Source: a virus. From it: 31,162 nucleotides of DNA. The DNA lies in the IMG/VR virus record IMGVR_UViG_3300044627_003494, positions 1 through 31,162 of that record. One strand, given 5' to 3'. Under the pieces are notes generated by a model. The model was not told the origin of the DNA. It ran no database searches and saw only the letters and a list, made by a program, of their open reading frames with translations. The translations under genes and the position numbers were made by a program. Of this stretch, positions 1 through 8,577 are shown one piece after another. Positions within the stretch are counted from its first letter, which is position 1, and every line of letters begins with the position of its first letter.

Positions 1-2
1 AT

Positions 3-602
3 GACCGCAAGTTTATGAGCATGTTGGAAGACTACTGGCTACCTCGTCGTGAAGGTAGTAAGGGTACTGAAATTAGTACACTCAGCGGGGCACAAAACCT
101 TGGCGAATTACAAGATGTTGTGTACTTTCAAAAGAAACTGTATAAGGCTTTAAATGTTCCGGTATCTCGTTTAGAGCAAGATAAAGGCTTCCAACTAGGT
201 AGAGCAGCAGAAATAAGTCGAGATGAACTTAAATTCAACAAATTTGTAATTAGATTGCGTAATAAGTTCAGCGAATTGTTTTATGATTTGTTGCGTAAGC
301 AACTTTTAATGAAAAATGTAATTAAACCTGACGATTGGGCAGGATTAAAAGAATGTATATTTTTTGATTTCCTTAAAGATAGCCATTTCGTAGAATTAAA
401 AAATCAAGAACTCCGAAAGGGCATGTACGAAGAACTGACTCAAGTTGAGAAATACATAGGTAAGTACTATTCTCACTATTGGATAAGAACTCAAGTTTTG
501 AACATGAGCGAAGCACAAATTAAAGAAATGGATAAACAAATTCAAATAGAACGCAATGGTGGTCTATATGCACCAGACAATAGCGTTTACGGTCTACAAT
601 AA
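3..602 (+). CDS. gp20: Portal vertex protein, C-terminal part (5' truncated)
   Basis: This is the last 200 codons of the T4-type portal protein, the dodecamer at the head vertex through which DNA is packaged and ejected and on which the prohead starts to assemble. The reading frame is open from base 3 (D-R-K-F-M-S-M-L...), so the real start lies upstream of the window. Diagnostic blocks are EDYWLPRREGSKGTEI, LSGAQNLGELQDVVYFQKKL and LNVPVSRL near the visible N-terminus, all highly conserved in gp20 of T4-like phages. The gene ends 12 nt before the next start, inside the conserved 20-(67/68)-21-22-23 head cluster. The internal ATG at 15 is not a start. Identification is very secure. Confidence 0.96.
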   Translation, partial: DRKFMSMLEDYWLPRREGSKGTEISTLSGAQNLGELQDVVYFQKKLYKALNVPVSRLEQDKGFQLGRAAEISRDELKFNKFVIRLRNKFSELFYDLLRKQLLMKNVIKPDDWAGLKECIFFDFLKDSHFVELKNQELRKGMYEELTQVEKYIGKYYSHYWIRTQVLNMSEAQIKEMDKQIQIERNGGLYAPDNSVYGLQ

Positions 603-614
603 CGGAGCAACTAA

Positions 615-1601
615 ATGGAAAATCTTCAAAAAGCAATAGAAGCCACAAAAGAAAAAAATGCAGTTGATTTTAAAGAGTTGATTGCTTCCGAATTGGCTAA
701 TCGCCTTTACTCGGCAATCAACACCAAAAAAGAATCAATTTCAAAAACTATAAACACAACAGAAACAGAATCTGATAATGAAAGCATTTCATCAGAATCT
801 GAAGTTTCTTCCGAACCAGTAGAAACTGCTGTAACTGAAGCAAATGTTCTTGCTCCGTCCGCTCCAACAACTGGAGCAAAAGTAGGAATTCCTGGTTCAG
901 AAAGAAGTAATGCTGGAGGTGCAGAAGTACCCGACCCTTTAGAAGACGGGTTAAGAGACGAAATCGAAACCGCATTCGGAGTTAAAGGTTCAGCAGGAAC
1001 CGTGACTGCAAAGGATGACGATATTTCTCTTGACCCTAACTTTGAAAAAGAATTCTTTATGAAAGAAATGGAGCATAAAGGACACAAAATAACAATTAAA
1101 CAAGTTGGTCTTGGTCTATCTAAACCTGTTCGTGTTTATGTTGATGGAAACCGATGGGAATTTTTTCCTGGTCCCGAATCTGCTTTAAAAGCAGCAAGGT
1201 CTTATGTTGATTCATTGGCTTTTGAAGAAACAACAAAGGAAGAGTTTAATAATCAATCAAATAAAATTGATGAAAAAGTGGAAATAGATGCCCGAACAAG
1301 GGTGTTTAAAAACACCGTTGCTCGTTTAGAAAACGCTAGACTAACCAAAACCAATAAAACTGAAAATATTTCATCTGGTTCGATGACTTTAAGTATGAGT
1401 AATAAAAAACTTCTAAATGCTATAGCCATGAAAAATGGAAAATATATTATGAATGAAAATGAGTTGGAAGAAGATCAAGCAAAATACAGAAAATTTTTTA
1501 ATAGCACATTGAAAAAATATGGAGTGTCTTCACCAACAGAATTGAGCGGAGATAAAAAGAAACAATTTTTTAACTACATTAAATCTAATTGGAAAGGTTA
1601 A
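615..1601 (+). CDS. Putative prohead core protein (gp67/gp68 position)
   Basis: This 328-residue protein sits between portal and prohead protease, where T4-like phages encode core proteins gp67 and gp68. Residues 1-40 are a charged helix (MENLQKAIEATKEKNAVDF...) like the start of such core proteins. Residues 45-140 are a low-complexity Ser/Thr/Glu/Ala-rich linker. Residues about 150-205 form a compact domain (HKITIKQVGLGLSKPVRVYV...). The C-terminus (YRKFFNSTLKKYGVSSPTEL, then a Lys-rich FFNYIKSNW end) resembles a short C-terminal module I recall from virion-associated proteins of marine myophages. It is much longer than T4 gp67 (80 aa) or gp68, so it may be a fusion. The role as core protein is inferred from position and composition. 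The RBS is GGAGCAA, 4 nt before the ATG. Confidence 0.6.
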   Translation: MENLQKAIEATKEKNAVDFKELIASELANRLYSAINTKKESISKTINTTETESDNESISSESEVSSEPVETAVTEANVLAPSAPTTGAKVGIPGSERSNAGGAEVPDPLEDGLRDEIETAFGVKGSAGTVTAKDDDISLDPNFEKEFFMKEMEHKGHKITIKQVGLGLSKPVRVYVDGNRWEFFPGPESALKAARSYVDSLAFEETTKEEFNNQSNKIDEKVEIDARTRVFKNTVARLENARLTKTNKTENISSGSMTLSMSNKKLLNAIAMKNGKYIMNENELEEDQAKYRKFFNSTLKKYGVSSPTELSGDKKKQFFNYIKSNWKG

Positions 1602-1861
1602 TGAAACAAACTGAAAAAATTTCAGATAAAATAACACACAAAATAATTGAATGTGTGAATGGTTGTATTTCTGAAAATAAAGGAAAAACTTTAGAACTGA
1701 TGGATGGAACAATAGTTAGGCTAACACCAACAATTGCAAAAAAATTTGTAGATGTTCACGACGAATTAAACGAAGTCAGTCAACAATCTTTTAGATTAAT
1801 GTTAATAGAAAGCAAAAAAACATTTGAAGGAGTAATCTCCTTCTGTAAGGAGAAGAACTAA
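1601..1861 (+). CDS. Small hypothetical protein in head cluster
   Basis: This is an 86-residue charged, mostly helical protein (MKQTEKISDKITHKIIEC...) of unknown function. The chosen ATG overlaps the previous stop (TAATG), with GGAAAGG just upstream. A TTG at 1589 in the same frame is less likely, because it lies inside the previous gene and has no better RBS. The gene overlaps the next start in the same TAATG way, so these head genes are probably translationally coupled. Its size and place recall the small T4 core proteins gp67/gp68, but no diagnostic motif is visible. Confidence 0.6.
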   Translation: MKQTEKISDKITHKIIECVNGCISENKGKTLELMDGTIVRLTPTIAKKFVDVHDELNEVSQQSFRLMLIESKKTFEGVISFCKEKN

Positions 1862-2277
1862 TGACTGCTAGATTAGACTATCTTGTAAAGAGTAAAAACC
1901 GTTGTGTGGTGGCGTATTCCTCGGATGGAGGAGGCGGAAATGTCAATTTTGATATTGGGCCTTCAGCCTTTTGTTCGAACATTACGGAATTTACCGGAGA
2001 ATTTGCCACCAAAGGATTGACCTTTACTTCTGCTTGTCTGTCTAGAGTTATAGGTTCTGCTGGTGGTAATGGAGGAACTGTTGAAATTGCGTTTGCTGGA
2101 TCCGCTCCACACCAAGCATTTCAAGTTCCTTTTGCTAGTGTTGTTGATGCCAACTTCGAAAGATTCACAATACAAAATTTATCAACAGGATCAACAGGTA
2201 TGGCAACCATCACGAATCGTTTAAGTAGTGGTGCTACCGCTTCAATCGTTATGGAATTTGTGACTCGTCATGTCTAA
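1861..2277 (+). CDS. Hypothetical beta-rich structural protein
   Basis: This 138-residue protein is rich in Gly, Ser, Thr, Ala and Phe and has few charges. Alternating hydrophobic residues (FDIGPSAFCSNITEFTGEF..., ATITNRLSSGATASIVMEF) suggest a beta-sandwich. No signal peptide is present. It lies in the head morphogenesis cluster directly before the protease gene, so a minor capsid or decoration role is plausible but unproven. The start ATG overlaps the upstream stop in TAATG and is preceded by AAGGAGAAG. Confidence 0.55.
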   Translation: MTARLDYLVKSKNRCVVAYSSDGGGGNVNFDIGPSAFCSNITEFTGEFATKGLTFTSACLSRVIGSAGGNGGTVEIAFAGSAPHQAFQVPFASVVDANFERFTIQNLSTGSTGMATITNRLSSGATASIVMEFVTRHV

Positions 2278-2302
2278 TCAAATTTAAAGGGAGAAACCAT
2301 AA

Positions 2303-2950
2303 ATGAAACTATTCTGCGACATTAACGAGGAAATTCAAGTTCTAACTGAAGAGAACGAACCGGGTAAAAAAAACTACTTTATTGAAGGTATCTTCCTGAT
2401 GTGCGACCAAAAGAATCGCAACGGTCGTGTCTATACCTTTGAAATGATGAACAAGAAGGTTAATGAGTATAACAACAGTTTTGTAAAGCAAAAGAGAGCG
2501 TTCGGTGAATTGGGACACCCCGAGGGCCCAACCATCAACCTAGAGCGTGTCTCACATATGATTACTGACCTTTACTCCGATAAGAAGAACTTCATCGGTA
2601 GAGCCAAAATCATGGATACCCCATACGGTAAAATTGTTAAAAATTTGATTGATGAGGGTGCAAAACTAGGCGTTTCAAGCCGTGGTATCGGTTCTTTGGA
2701 AGAAAAGAACGGCGTAAACTATGTGAAAGACGATTATCAGTTAGCCACGGCTGCGGATATTGTAGCCGACCCTTCCGCTCCAGAAGCCTTTGTGAGAGGC
2801 ATAATGGAAGGCAAGGAATGGATTTGGGAAAGTGGTAGACTGGTAGAAAAAGACCTAGAAGAAATTAAAAAGAACATTCAAAACGCCTCTTCTCGTAAAC
2901 TAGAAGAAGCAAAAATGAAAGCATTCGAAAAGTTTTTACGAAATCTCTGA
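2303..2950 (+). CDS. gp21: Prohead core scaffold protein and protease (gp21)
   Basis: This is the T4-type prohead maturation protease (peptidase family S80/U9). It degrades the scaffold and trims capsid and internal proteins after (L/I)-x-E sites. At 215 aa it matches T4 gp21 in length. Visible blocks are NRNGRVYTFEMMNKKVNEYN (residues 38-57), the catalytic-His block GELGHPEGP with H72, and the catalytic-Ser block LGVSSRGIGS with S125/S126. An ADIVADPSAPEAFV block near residue 155 is also typical. AAAGGGAG precedes the ATG. Its specificity matters here because several proteins later in the window start with a decapeptide ending in (L/I)-x-E. Confidence 0.95.
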   Translation: MKLFCDINEEIQVLTEENEPGKKNYFIEGIFLMCDQKNRNGRVYTFEMMNKKVNEYNNSFVKQKRAFGELGHPEGPTINLERVSHMITDLYSDKKNFIGRAKIMDTPYGKIVKNLIDEGAKLGVSSRGIGSLEEKNGVNYVKDDYQLATAADIVADPSAPEAFVRGIMEGKEWIWESGRLVEKDLEEIKKNIQNASSRKLEEAKMKAFEKFLRNL

Positions 2951-2953
2951 TAA

Positions 2954-2961
2954 TATAAATA
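2954..2961 (+). promoter_or_regulatory. Late promoter (TATAAATA) for gp22
   Basis: This is the exact T4 late-promoter octamer TATAAATA, located 38 nt before the gp22 start in the short gap after gp21. It would be read by the gp55-containing RNA polymerase. Confidence 0.7.
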
Positions 2962-2999
2962 AAGTTTGACACCTTCATAAATTCACAAGGAGCGAGTTC

Positions 3000-4106
3000 A
3001 TGGACTCATTTAAGAACGAAGAAGTAGAAGAAATCCTCGAAGAAGAGGAAACCGCAACCGAAGCCGAAGAAACTGCTTCGGAAGAAGTAGTTGTAACAGA
3101 TGAAGACACCATCGAAGAGGATTCGGCTGCTACTTTGAAGGCAAATGTTGCCGCAAAGCAAGCCAAAGGCGACAAGACTAACTTGAAGTCTGCTCCTACT
3201 GCTGCTGGTTCTTCAAAGTATGCTGGTCTTTACAAGGATGGAACTGGCAAGGGTGCTGTTGTTCCTGAACCTGTTGCTACAGACACGGCTGCTTCTGGTG
3301 ATAAGCAAATGAAAAATGTTGATGGAAAGCGTTCGGGTAAAGTTGAATCTGTTCAAGTTCATATGGACGCTATGTTCAATGGAGAAGAACTAAGTGAAAA
3401 CTTCAAGACTAAGGCCTCTACCATTTTTGAAACTGCTCTCAATGAGCGCGTTCAAGCAATCGAAGCCGAAATGAAAGCGGAATACGAGAATCGTCTCATC
3501 GAACAAACCGAAACGATGAAGACTGAACTCACTCAGCAACTCGACTCTTACCTCTCATATGTTGTAGAGGAATGGATGGAAGAAAACAAACTCGCTGTGG
3601 AGAAGGGTCTACGGACCGAAATCGCTGAAGAATTTATTGAAGGTCTTCGCGGTCTCTTCTTGCAGCACAACATTGAAGTTCCACAGGGCAAGACTGATTT
3701 GCTAGACGAAATGGCAGAAAAGGTTGAAGTCCTAACCGCTTCATTGAATGAAGAAATCAATAAGAGTCTAGAACTAAAAACGAAAATTGCTGAACTAGAA
3801 AGAAAAGAACTAGTTGCAAGCATGAGTGAGGGTCTTGTTGATACAGACAAAGATCGTTTCTTAAAGTTAGCAGAAGGTGTTGGCTTCGATAACAACACAG
3901 AATTCCGCTCGAAACTAGAAACTATCCGCGAATCTTACTTTGGAAATTCTGGAAAGTCATTCCTTCAAGAAGAAACGAAAGATGACATAACGGATGCAGA
4001 AAATGCTCCAACAAATCACGAAGAAATTTTGAGTGAGTCGATGGAAGCATATTCACAAATGTTGTCTCGCCTAAGCCGTAACAAGGCACAAAGCAAGAAA
4101 AACTAA
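3000..4106 (+). CDS. gp22: Prohead core scaffold protein (gp22)
   Basis: This 368-residue protein is the main internal scaffold around which gp23 assembles; it is later digested by gp21. It lies between protease and capsid genes as in all T4-like phages. The N-terminal 45 residues are extremely acidic (EEVEEILEEEETATEAEE). A low-complexity linker follows, and the central part (about 125-275) is a long charged coiled coil with few aromatics (QAIEAEMKAEYENRLIEQTE). The C-terminus has a SMEAYSQMLSRLSR motif typical of gp22. The RBS is AAGGAG. Antisense open frames within this gene are composition shadows. Confidence 0.9.
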   Translation: MDSFKNEEVEEILEEEETATEAEETASEEVVVTDEDTIEEDSAATLKANVAAKQAKGDKTNLKSAPTAAGSSKYAGLYKDGTGKGAVVPEPVATDTAASGDKQMKNVDGKRSGKVESVQVHMDAMFNGEELSENFKTKASTIFETALNERVQAIEAEMKAEYENRLIEQTETMKTELTQQLDSYLSYVVEEWMEENKLAVEKGLRTEIAEEFIEGLRGLFLQHNIEVPQGKTDLLDEMAEKVEVLTASLNEEINKSLELKTKIAELERKELVASMSEGLVDTDKDRFLKLAEGVGFDNNTEFRSKLETIRESYFGNSGKSFLQEETKDDITDAENAPTNHEEILSESMEAYSQMLSRLSRNKAQSKKN

Positions 4107-4108
4107 TT

Positions 4109-4116
4109 TATAAATA
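4109..4116 (+). promoter_or_regulatory. Late promoter (TATAAATA) for gp23
   Basis: This is an exact TATAAATA octamer 37 nt before the major capsid start, in the 47-nt gap after gp22. It matches the T4 late consensus, and a strong dedicated promoter is expected for the most abundant virion protein. Confidence 0.75.
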
Positions 4117-4153
4117 ACTTTAACCTTTAAACTACCACAGGAGTATAAAACCA

Positions 4154-5557
4154 ATGGAACTTACTATTTCAGAAGCCTTACAGAGTAAGTGGAAGCCAGT
4201 GCTTGAGCACTCAGAACTTCCTGACATCTCTGATCCATATCGCAAAGCAGTAACCACGATTCTTCTAGAGAATCAGCAACAATATCTACGCGAAGATGGC
4301 CCAGCCAACAGTTCAGCCGATCTTCCAGGCAATGCAAACGGCAATATTGCTAAGTGGGACCCAATTCTCATTTCGCTAGTTCGCCGCGCTATGCCAAACC
4401 TAATCGCATACGATGTATGCGGCGTTCAGCCAATGAGTGGCCCAACTGGTCTTATCTTTGCTCTACGCAGTCGTTACAACGATCAGTTCGGCAATGAAGC
4501 ACTCTTCCAAGAAGCCAACAGCCGCTTCTCAGGTAAGGCTGCTACCGGTCTAACTGGCGTAGGTTTAGGTCAAACCGCTAACTTCGGTGGCGTAACAGCA
4601 ACCGATACTGATCCGTTCTATAACGGTGTCGGTGCTGGTTTCACCGCAGGCAACTTTGGTCTAGACACCAACGGCGATCCATTCTTGGGCACAGCAATGA
4701 GCACAAACACTGGCGAATCGCTTGGTTATCCAAACGGCTCACAAGCCGCAGGCTCACAGTTTGCACAAATGGCATTCTCAATCGAGAAGACCACTGTGAC
4801 TGCTCAGACCCGTGCGTTGAAGGCAGAATACACAATGGAATTGGCACAAGACTTGAAGGCAATTCACGGTCTTGACGCTGAAACCGAACTCGCCAACATC
4901 TTGTCGAGTGAAATTCTTGCTGAAATTAACCGCGAAGTCGTTCGTCGCATCTATGTGTCAGCCAAGTTGGGTGCTCGCGCTGGTCTAACTCAGACCACAG
5001 GCGTGTTCGACTTGAATGTTGACTCAAACGGTCGTTGGTCGGTCGAGAAGTTCAAGGGTCTGCTCTTCCAAATGGAGCGCGAGTGCAATCAAATTGCCAA
5101 GGAAACCCGTCGTGGTAAGGGCAACTTCGTTCTCTGCTCGGCAGATGTGGCAAGTGCTCTAAGCATGGCAGGCGTTCTTGACTACGCTCCAGCCCTCTCA
5201 ACCAACCTCAATGTTGACGATACAGGCAACACCTTCGCTGGTGTTCTCAACGGTCGTCTCCGCGTCTACATCGACCCATACGCTTCACAGACAGCAACTC
5301 ACGAGTTCTTCTGCGTTGGCTATAAGGGTTCGAGCCCATACGATGCTGGTCTCTTCTACTGCCCATATGTTCCGCTACAAATGGTTCGTGCAGTTGGTGA
5401 GAACTCATTCCAGCCAAAGATTGGCTTCAAGACTCGTTACGGAATGATTCACAACCCATTCGTTCTAAATTCGAGTGGCAATGTGACCAGTACTTTGGAC
5501 GACACAGTTCGTCGCAACATGTACTATCGTATCGTCAAGGTAACAAACCTCTTCTGA
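4154..5557 (+). CDS. gp23: Major capsid protein (gp23)
   Basis: This 467-residue HK97-fold protein forms the head hexamers. The N-terminus (ISEALQSKWKPVLEH), the block AKWDPILISLVRRAMPNLIA (residues 66-85), the block CGVQPMSGPTGLIFALRSRY, and the C-terminal GFKTRYGMIHNPF are hallmarks of gp23. The pro-region before the first conserved capsid block contains QYLRED; gp21 would be predicted to cut after E47 (L-R-E), in keeping with its (L/I)-x-E rule (inference). Codons are more GC-rich than in most neighbours, as expected for a highly expressed gene. AGGAG lies 9 nt before the ATG. A strong terminator follows. Confidence 0.97.
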   Translation: MELTISEALQSKWKPVLEHSELPDISDPYRKAVTTILLENQQQYLREDGPANSSADLPGNANGNIAKWDPILISLVRRAMPNLIAYDVCGVQPMSGPTGLIFALRSRYNDQFGNEALFQEANSRFSGKAATGLTGVGLGQTANFGGVTATDTDPFYNGVGAGFTAGNFGLDTNGDPFLGTAMSTNTGESLGYPNGSQAAGSQFAQMAFSIEKTTVTAQTRALKAEYTMELAQDLKAIHGLDAETELANILSSEILAEINREVVRRIYVSAKLGARAGLTQTTGVFDLNVDSNGRWSVEKFKGLLFQMERECNQIAKETRRGKGNFVLCSADVASALSMAGVLDYAPALSTNLNVDDTGNTFAGVLNGRLRVYIDPYASQTATHEFFCVGYKGSSPYDAGLFYCPYVPLQMVRAVGENSFQPKIGFKTRYGMIHNPFVLNSSGNVTSTLDDTVRRNMYYRIVKVTNLF

Positions 5558-5581
5558 TTCTTCAGAAGTCTCTCTACTCGG

Positions 5582-5613
5582 ACAACCCCCTTGAAAGAGG
5601 GGGTTGTTCTTTT
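5582..5613 (+). terminator. Rho-independent terminator after gp23
   Basis: The stem ACAACCCCC / GGGGGTTGT (5582-5590 with 5599-5607) is extended by T-A and T-G pairs and closed by a GAAA tetraloop, then TCTTTT. It separates capsid transcription from the next late unit. Confidence 0.9.
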
Positions 5614-5631
5614 AATACACTTTTCAATTTT

Positions 5632-5639
5632 CCTAAATA
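5632..5639 (+). promoter_or_regulatory. Late promoter (CCTAAATA)
   Basis: The octamer CCTAAATA lies 43 nt before the start at 5683 and just after the gp23 terminator. It is the commonest variant of the late motif in this window. Confidence 0.65.
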
Positions 5640-5682
5640 TGCTACAGTAAGTTGTTAATTCGCATCTTTAAAGAGGGGTAAA

Positions 5683-7395
5683 ATGCCTAACAATCCATTA
5701 AATGCACCGAAACTTAGCAGCGTAGAATTTAATTTTTCTTCATATGCAAACCAATTCTGGTGGGTTGGTGGCTTGGGAACAAGTGTAACATCTGGATCTA
5801 GTAAAGATTCTTACGACTGGAATCATCCAAGCAACTGGAAAACTTGGAACGCATTAAATGGTGGTGAATGGGTAACTTCTTCAAGAGTTCCTGGTGCTAT
5901 TAATGGGACTAACGATATAGTTTTTGTTGGTGGTTTGTCTTTCGGCCCAACAGCAAATGCTCCTCTATTATACGGAGGATTTTCTGGCAGCAGCACAACT
6001 GGAGGTTATGCAAATTCAACTGGCTTAACCTTTGATGCAGGAACAACTACAAACAATACGCTATTAGAACTGAATATTAAATGGGAATACGGATATGAAC
6101 AAAAGTATCCGTTTAATGTTGTTGGTGGTGGTCTTAACTCATTATATTCTATGGGTGTAACCTCTAGTTCAATTACTGGTGCTAGTGCAGCATATGGTGT
6201 TACTTTTGGTAACTATTCGACCAATCCACATTATCAATCATTGAAGGTTAAGTCACGAGTATTTAAAGAAGAATCTTCAAGAGCAAACAATAAAACAATA
6301 TTTTTGAATTCTGTAAAGGCTGTAGACGGTCTTGGAAATCCTGTTGGACTGTTTATCAAAGGTTCTTCTTTAACTGGCAATTCATGGAATGGCGGGTCAA
6401 CAACCAGATCGAAAATTTTCCTAACAGGATTTTTAAATCAATTCATAAATGAATCTAGACCAAGTGATTCTTTCGTTCGAAATGTTGTTGATGTTTCTAG
6501 AATACGCCAAGATTACAATGATACATCGTTATCTTACGGTCTTTATGGCTATCCTGAAGTAAATTTTGGTTGGAATGGTGTTGGATGCACGGTAGGCTCG
6601 TATTTGGGTAACAATCTTACAAACCTTGTTGTAGACAACAATTCTACTGTAGGTAAAATTAATATTAATACCGTGTATGTTCATAAACCAACAACATCAA
6701 ATGTCGGATTAGATAATTATCCTATAAGTATTTTAGGAGAAGTTTCAGATAAATCTCTTGCTGCTTTGGGTTATAGTTTAACTGGCGGCCCAACAGGTGC
6801 AGAATACGGTAAAGTTACCATAAACACTCTTCCTCAGATTTTATCTAACGCTTTGGGTGTAACTAGCGATTCGCTAAATGTGACCATAGGAAACTTTTTG
6901 AACATATCTGGATTAACCGCGTTTGGCTATACGGGTTCTTCAAGAATTTCTAGACTAGAAATTGTAAATCAATATCCAAACGCAACAACGACTCCAACAA
7001 ACATTTTATTCATGGGAAGTGCTGTTGTCGCTGATGCTAAAGTTATAAAAACAAAAATTAGTGCTTGGAAAGAAGCCCAAATCAGTTCTATAGATATTGG
7101 CACATTAAGAATGAACAATAATTCAGAATTGCTGTTGAATGAAGCCCCCAATATAAATTCTTGGTCTTTTGGACTGTTGCCCGCAATTGGAGCAACAACT
7201 CAAATACTAGGAGGTATTTACGGTGATGATACCAGCACAATAAGAATGAGTGAAGGGGTTGCCATGTTCAACAAGAACATTAACACTGCGGTATCGACAG
7301 AGAACTTTATTGTAGACACTCTAAACAACATAATTTCTAGTTCAAATAAGTTTGTAACAAGACCTGATGATGTTACAGAATTGCCTCTACCCTGA
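5683..7395 (+). CDS. Large beta-rich virion protein, paralogue of 20605-22542
   Basis: This 570-residue protein is rich in Gly, Ser, Asn and Thr with very few Cys and no signal peptide, as in beta-helical or fibrous virion proteins. Near the N-terminus it has WWVGGLGTS...WNHPSNWKTW...SRVPGAINGTNDIVFVGG, a pattern (WxGG..., NW, vPg..D) also known from phage and autotransporter adhesins. PLLYGGFSG follows near residue 100. Near the C-terminus it has GTLRMNN...TTQILGGIYGDDTSTI. Both ends match the protein at 20605, so the two are paralogues with divergent middles. It has its own late promoter, RBS (AGAGGGG) and terminator. A head-fibre, decoration or adhesion role is inferred, not shown. Confidence 0.65.
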   Translation: MPNNPLNAPKLSSVEFNFSSYANQFWWVGGLGTSVTSGSSKDSYDWNHPSNWKTWNALNGGEWVTSSRVPGAINGTNDIVFVGGLSFGPTANAPLLYGGFSGSSTTGGYANSTGLTFDAGTTTNNTLLELNIKWEYGYEQKYPFNVVGGGLNSLYSMGVTSSSITGASAAYGVTFGNYSTNPHYQSLKVKSRVFKEESSRANNKTIFLNSVKAVDGLGNPVGLFIKGSSLTGNSWNGGSTTRSKIFLTGFLNQFINESRPSDSFVRNVVDVSRIRQDYNDTSLSYGLYGYPEVNFGWNGVGCTVGSYLGNNLTNLVVDNNSTVGKININTVYVHKPTTSNVGLDNYPISILGEVSDKSLAALGYSLTGGPTGAEYGKVTINTLPQILSNALGVTSDSLNVTIGNFLNISGLTAFGYTGSSRISRLEIVNQYPNATTTPTNILFMGSAVVADAKVIKTKISAWKEAQISSIDIGTLRMNNNSELLLNEAPNINSWSFGLLPAIGATTQILGGIYGDDTSTIRMSEGVAMFNKNINTAVSTENFIVDTLNNIISSSNKFVTRPDDVTELPLP

Positions 7396-7425
7396 TTTAT
7401 ATGGGTAATTTAAATCAAGAAAAGG

Positions 7426-7447
7426 CGGCTCTTAAGAGCCGTTTTTT
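7426..7447 (+). terminator. Rho-independent terminator after the 570-aa virion gene
   Basis: CGGCTC-TTAA-GAGCCG (7426-7441) is a perfect 6-bp GC-rich stem with a TTAA loop, followed by TTTTTT. Confidence 0.88.
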
Positions 7448-7451
7448 CATT

Positions 7452-7459
7452 TCTAAATA
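7452..7459 (+). promoter_or_regulatory. Late promoter (TCTAAATA) placed for a leaderless mRNA
   Basis: TCTAAATA ends 5 nt before the ATG at 7465, and no Shine-Dalgarno sequence fits between. With T4 geometry (octamer at -13 to -6), +1 would be the A of the ATG. Confidence 0.6.
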
Positions 7460-7464
7460 CTAGT

Positions 7465-8013
7465 ATGACAATAAACGATTACGGTATACCAAATTACATA
7501 GCCACTGGCGCAGCAAACAGTCAGCCGTCAAACACAAATTTGGCGTACACAACAAACTTTGTATTCTTTTTACCCAAAGTTCCAAATGCTGTTTACTTTT
7601 GCACAAGTGTTAGTATTCCAGGTATGACATGTAATGAACTAGTATATAAACGAGGCAGAGGCATATCATTAAAAGTACCAGGAAGTGAGGTTATTCATGG
7701 GGAATTATCATTTACTTATTTGGTGGATGAAAAACTGAAAAATTATAGTGAACTACAGGAATGGTTTAGAAAAATGACCACTTTCACAGATAAAGACACT
7801 GCATTAAGTTATAGAAATTGGATGAGTGAAGAAGGCCAATTATTGGTTTTATCTGCAAAAAAGAATCCTAAATTCAGAATAACATTTCGTGGCTTATTTC
7901 CGAGCAAACTTTCTGGTATAACTTTAAACAGCGCAGATACTGAAGCAACAAACATGATTTCAACTGCTACGCTATCTTTCACATATTATAATATGGAGTT
8001 TTTCGATGAGTGA
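7465..8013 (+). CDS. Tail-tube-fold protein (gp19/gp54-like), copy 1
   Basis: This 182-residue protein has the T4-like tail tube / tube initiator pattern. A disordered NDYGIP... start is followed by TNFVFFLPKVPNAVYFCTSV, then ISLKVPGSEVIHGELSFTYL, then LVDEKLKNYSELQEWFRKMT. Next come a basic strand with RITFRGLFPSKLSGITL and a C-terminal ATLSFTYYNMEF. The adjacent gene is a paralogue with the same blocks. Since gp18/gp19 normally precede gp20 and would be upstream of this window, these two are more likely tube-initiator, completion or minor tube proteins than the main tube subunit. Cyanophages have gene 3 at this position, so a gp3-like role is an alternative. The start has no RBS but a late octamer 5 nt away. 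Confidence 0.6.
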   Translation: MTINDYGIPNYIATGAANSQPSNTNLAYTTNFVFFLPKVPNAVYFCTSVSIPGMTCNELVYKRGRGISLKVPGSEVIHGELSFTYLVDEKLKNYSELQEWFRKMTTFTDKDTALSYRNWMSEEGQLLVLSAKKNPKFRITFRGLFPSKLSGITLNSADTEATNMISTATLSFTYYNMEFFDE

Positions 8014-8542
8014 AAATGATTATGGAATACCCGAAAGACCTCTTGGAGGAATCAATCGTCCATCAGACAATACTAATTTGGGCATACCTCAAAACTTTCG
8101 TTTTGGGATAAAAAAAATTCCAACATTTTCTTACTTTGTTCAAACTGTTGCTTTAAATGAAGTTGGTTCTGAACCTATAGATATTCCTTCGACTTTAGGC
8201 CCAAACATCAAATTACCAAATTCTACTGCAAGAATAACCTATTTCACTGTAACTTTTTTAGTTAATGAAACTATGAGAAATTACTATGAAATATTAAAAT
8301 GGTTGAGAGAAGCCACACCCTATAAAGATTTTTCCGAAGTAAAGCCGGTAAAAGATATATGGGAGGAGGCAGTTTTAATCTACTTCACTAACAAAAAAAA
8401 CCCATATAAAAGAATAGTTATGCAGGGAGTTTTTCCTACAGAACTGTCAGGTCTTGAATTTAACTACTCTGACACGGAAAATAAACCTTTGATAGCAACA
8501 GCAAAATTTACTCTAAACGATTACATTATTGAAGATTTATAA
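8006..8542 (+). CDS. Tail-tube-fold protein (gp19/gp54-like), copy 2
   Basis: This 178-residue paralogue of the preceding protein shares NDYGIP at the N-terminus, NTNLGIPQNFRFGIKKIPTF, YFVQTVALNEVG, a VTFLVNETMRNYYEILKWLR block, RIVMQGVFPTELSGLEF and a final ATAKFTLNDY strand. The ATG overlaps the upstream stop by 8 nt and has GGAG upstream, so translation is coupled to copy 1. The pair would be made at equal time and may form a hetero-ring at the tail end; that is inference from tandem arrangement. Confidence 0.6.
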   Translation: MSENDYGIPERPLGGINRPSDNTNLGIPQNFRFGIKKIPTFSYFVQTVALNEVGSEPIDIPSTLGPNIKLPNSTARITYFTVTFLVNETMRNYYEILKWLREATPYKDFSEVKPVKDIWEEAVLIYFTNKKNPYKRIVMQGVFPTELSGLEFNYSDTENKPLIATAKFTLNDYIIEDL

Positions 8543-8543
8543 T

Positions 8544-8571
8544 TTGACTTCTGTGAAATTTCTGCTAAACT
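8544..8571 (+). promoter_or_regulatory. Early sigma70-like promoter for uvsY-uvsW, leaderless geometry
   Basis: TTGACT (8544-8549), 16-nt spacer, TAAACT (8566-8571), then 6 nt to the ATG at 8578. There is no RBS between the -10 and the ATG, so +1 is predicted at the A of the start codon. Confidence 0.6.
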
Positions 8572-8577
8572 TACTGC

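Noticed and set aside
707-1087. Antisense frame of 126 codons inside the core-protein gene
   Set aside because: Ser/Leu-rich shadow of the acidic low-complexity stretch; no RBS and opposite to the head operon.
2966-2971. TTGACA upstream of gp22 as an early promoter
   Set aside because: At 16-17 nt downstream there is AGGAGC, the RBS, and no -10 box.
3548-3898. Antisense frame of 116 codons in gp22
   Set aside because: Mirror of the Glu/Lys coiled coil, rich in Ser; no start signal.
5178-5447. Second frame inside gp23 coding for a possible 89-residue protein
   Set aside because: Ser/Thr-rich shadow frame of a highly expressed gene, without RBS.
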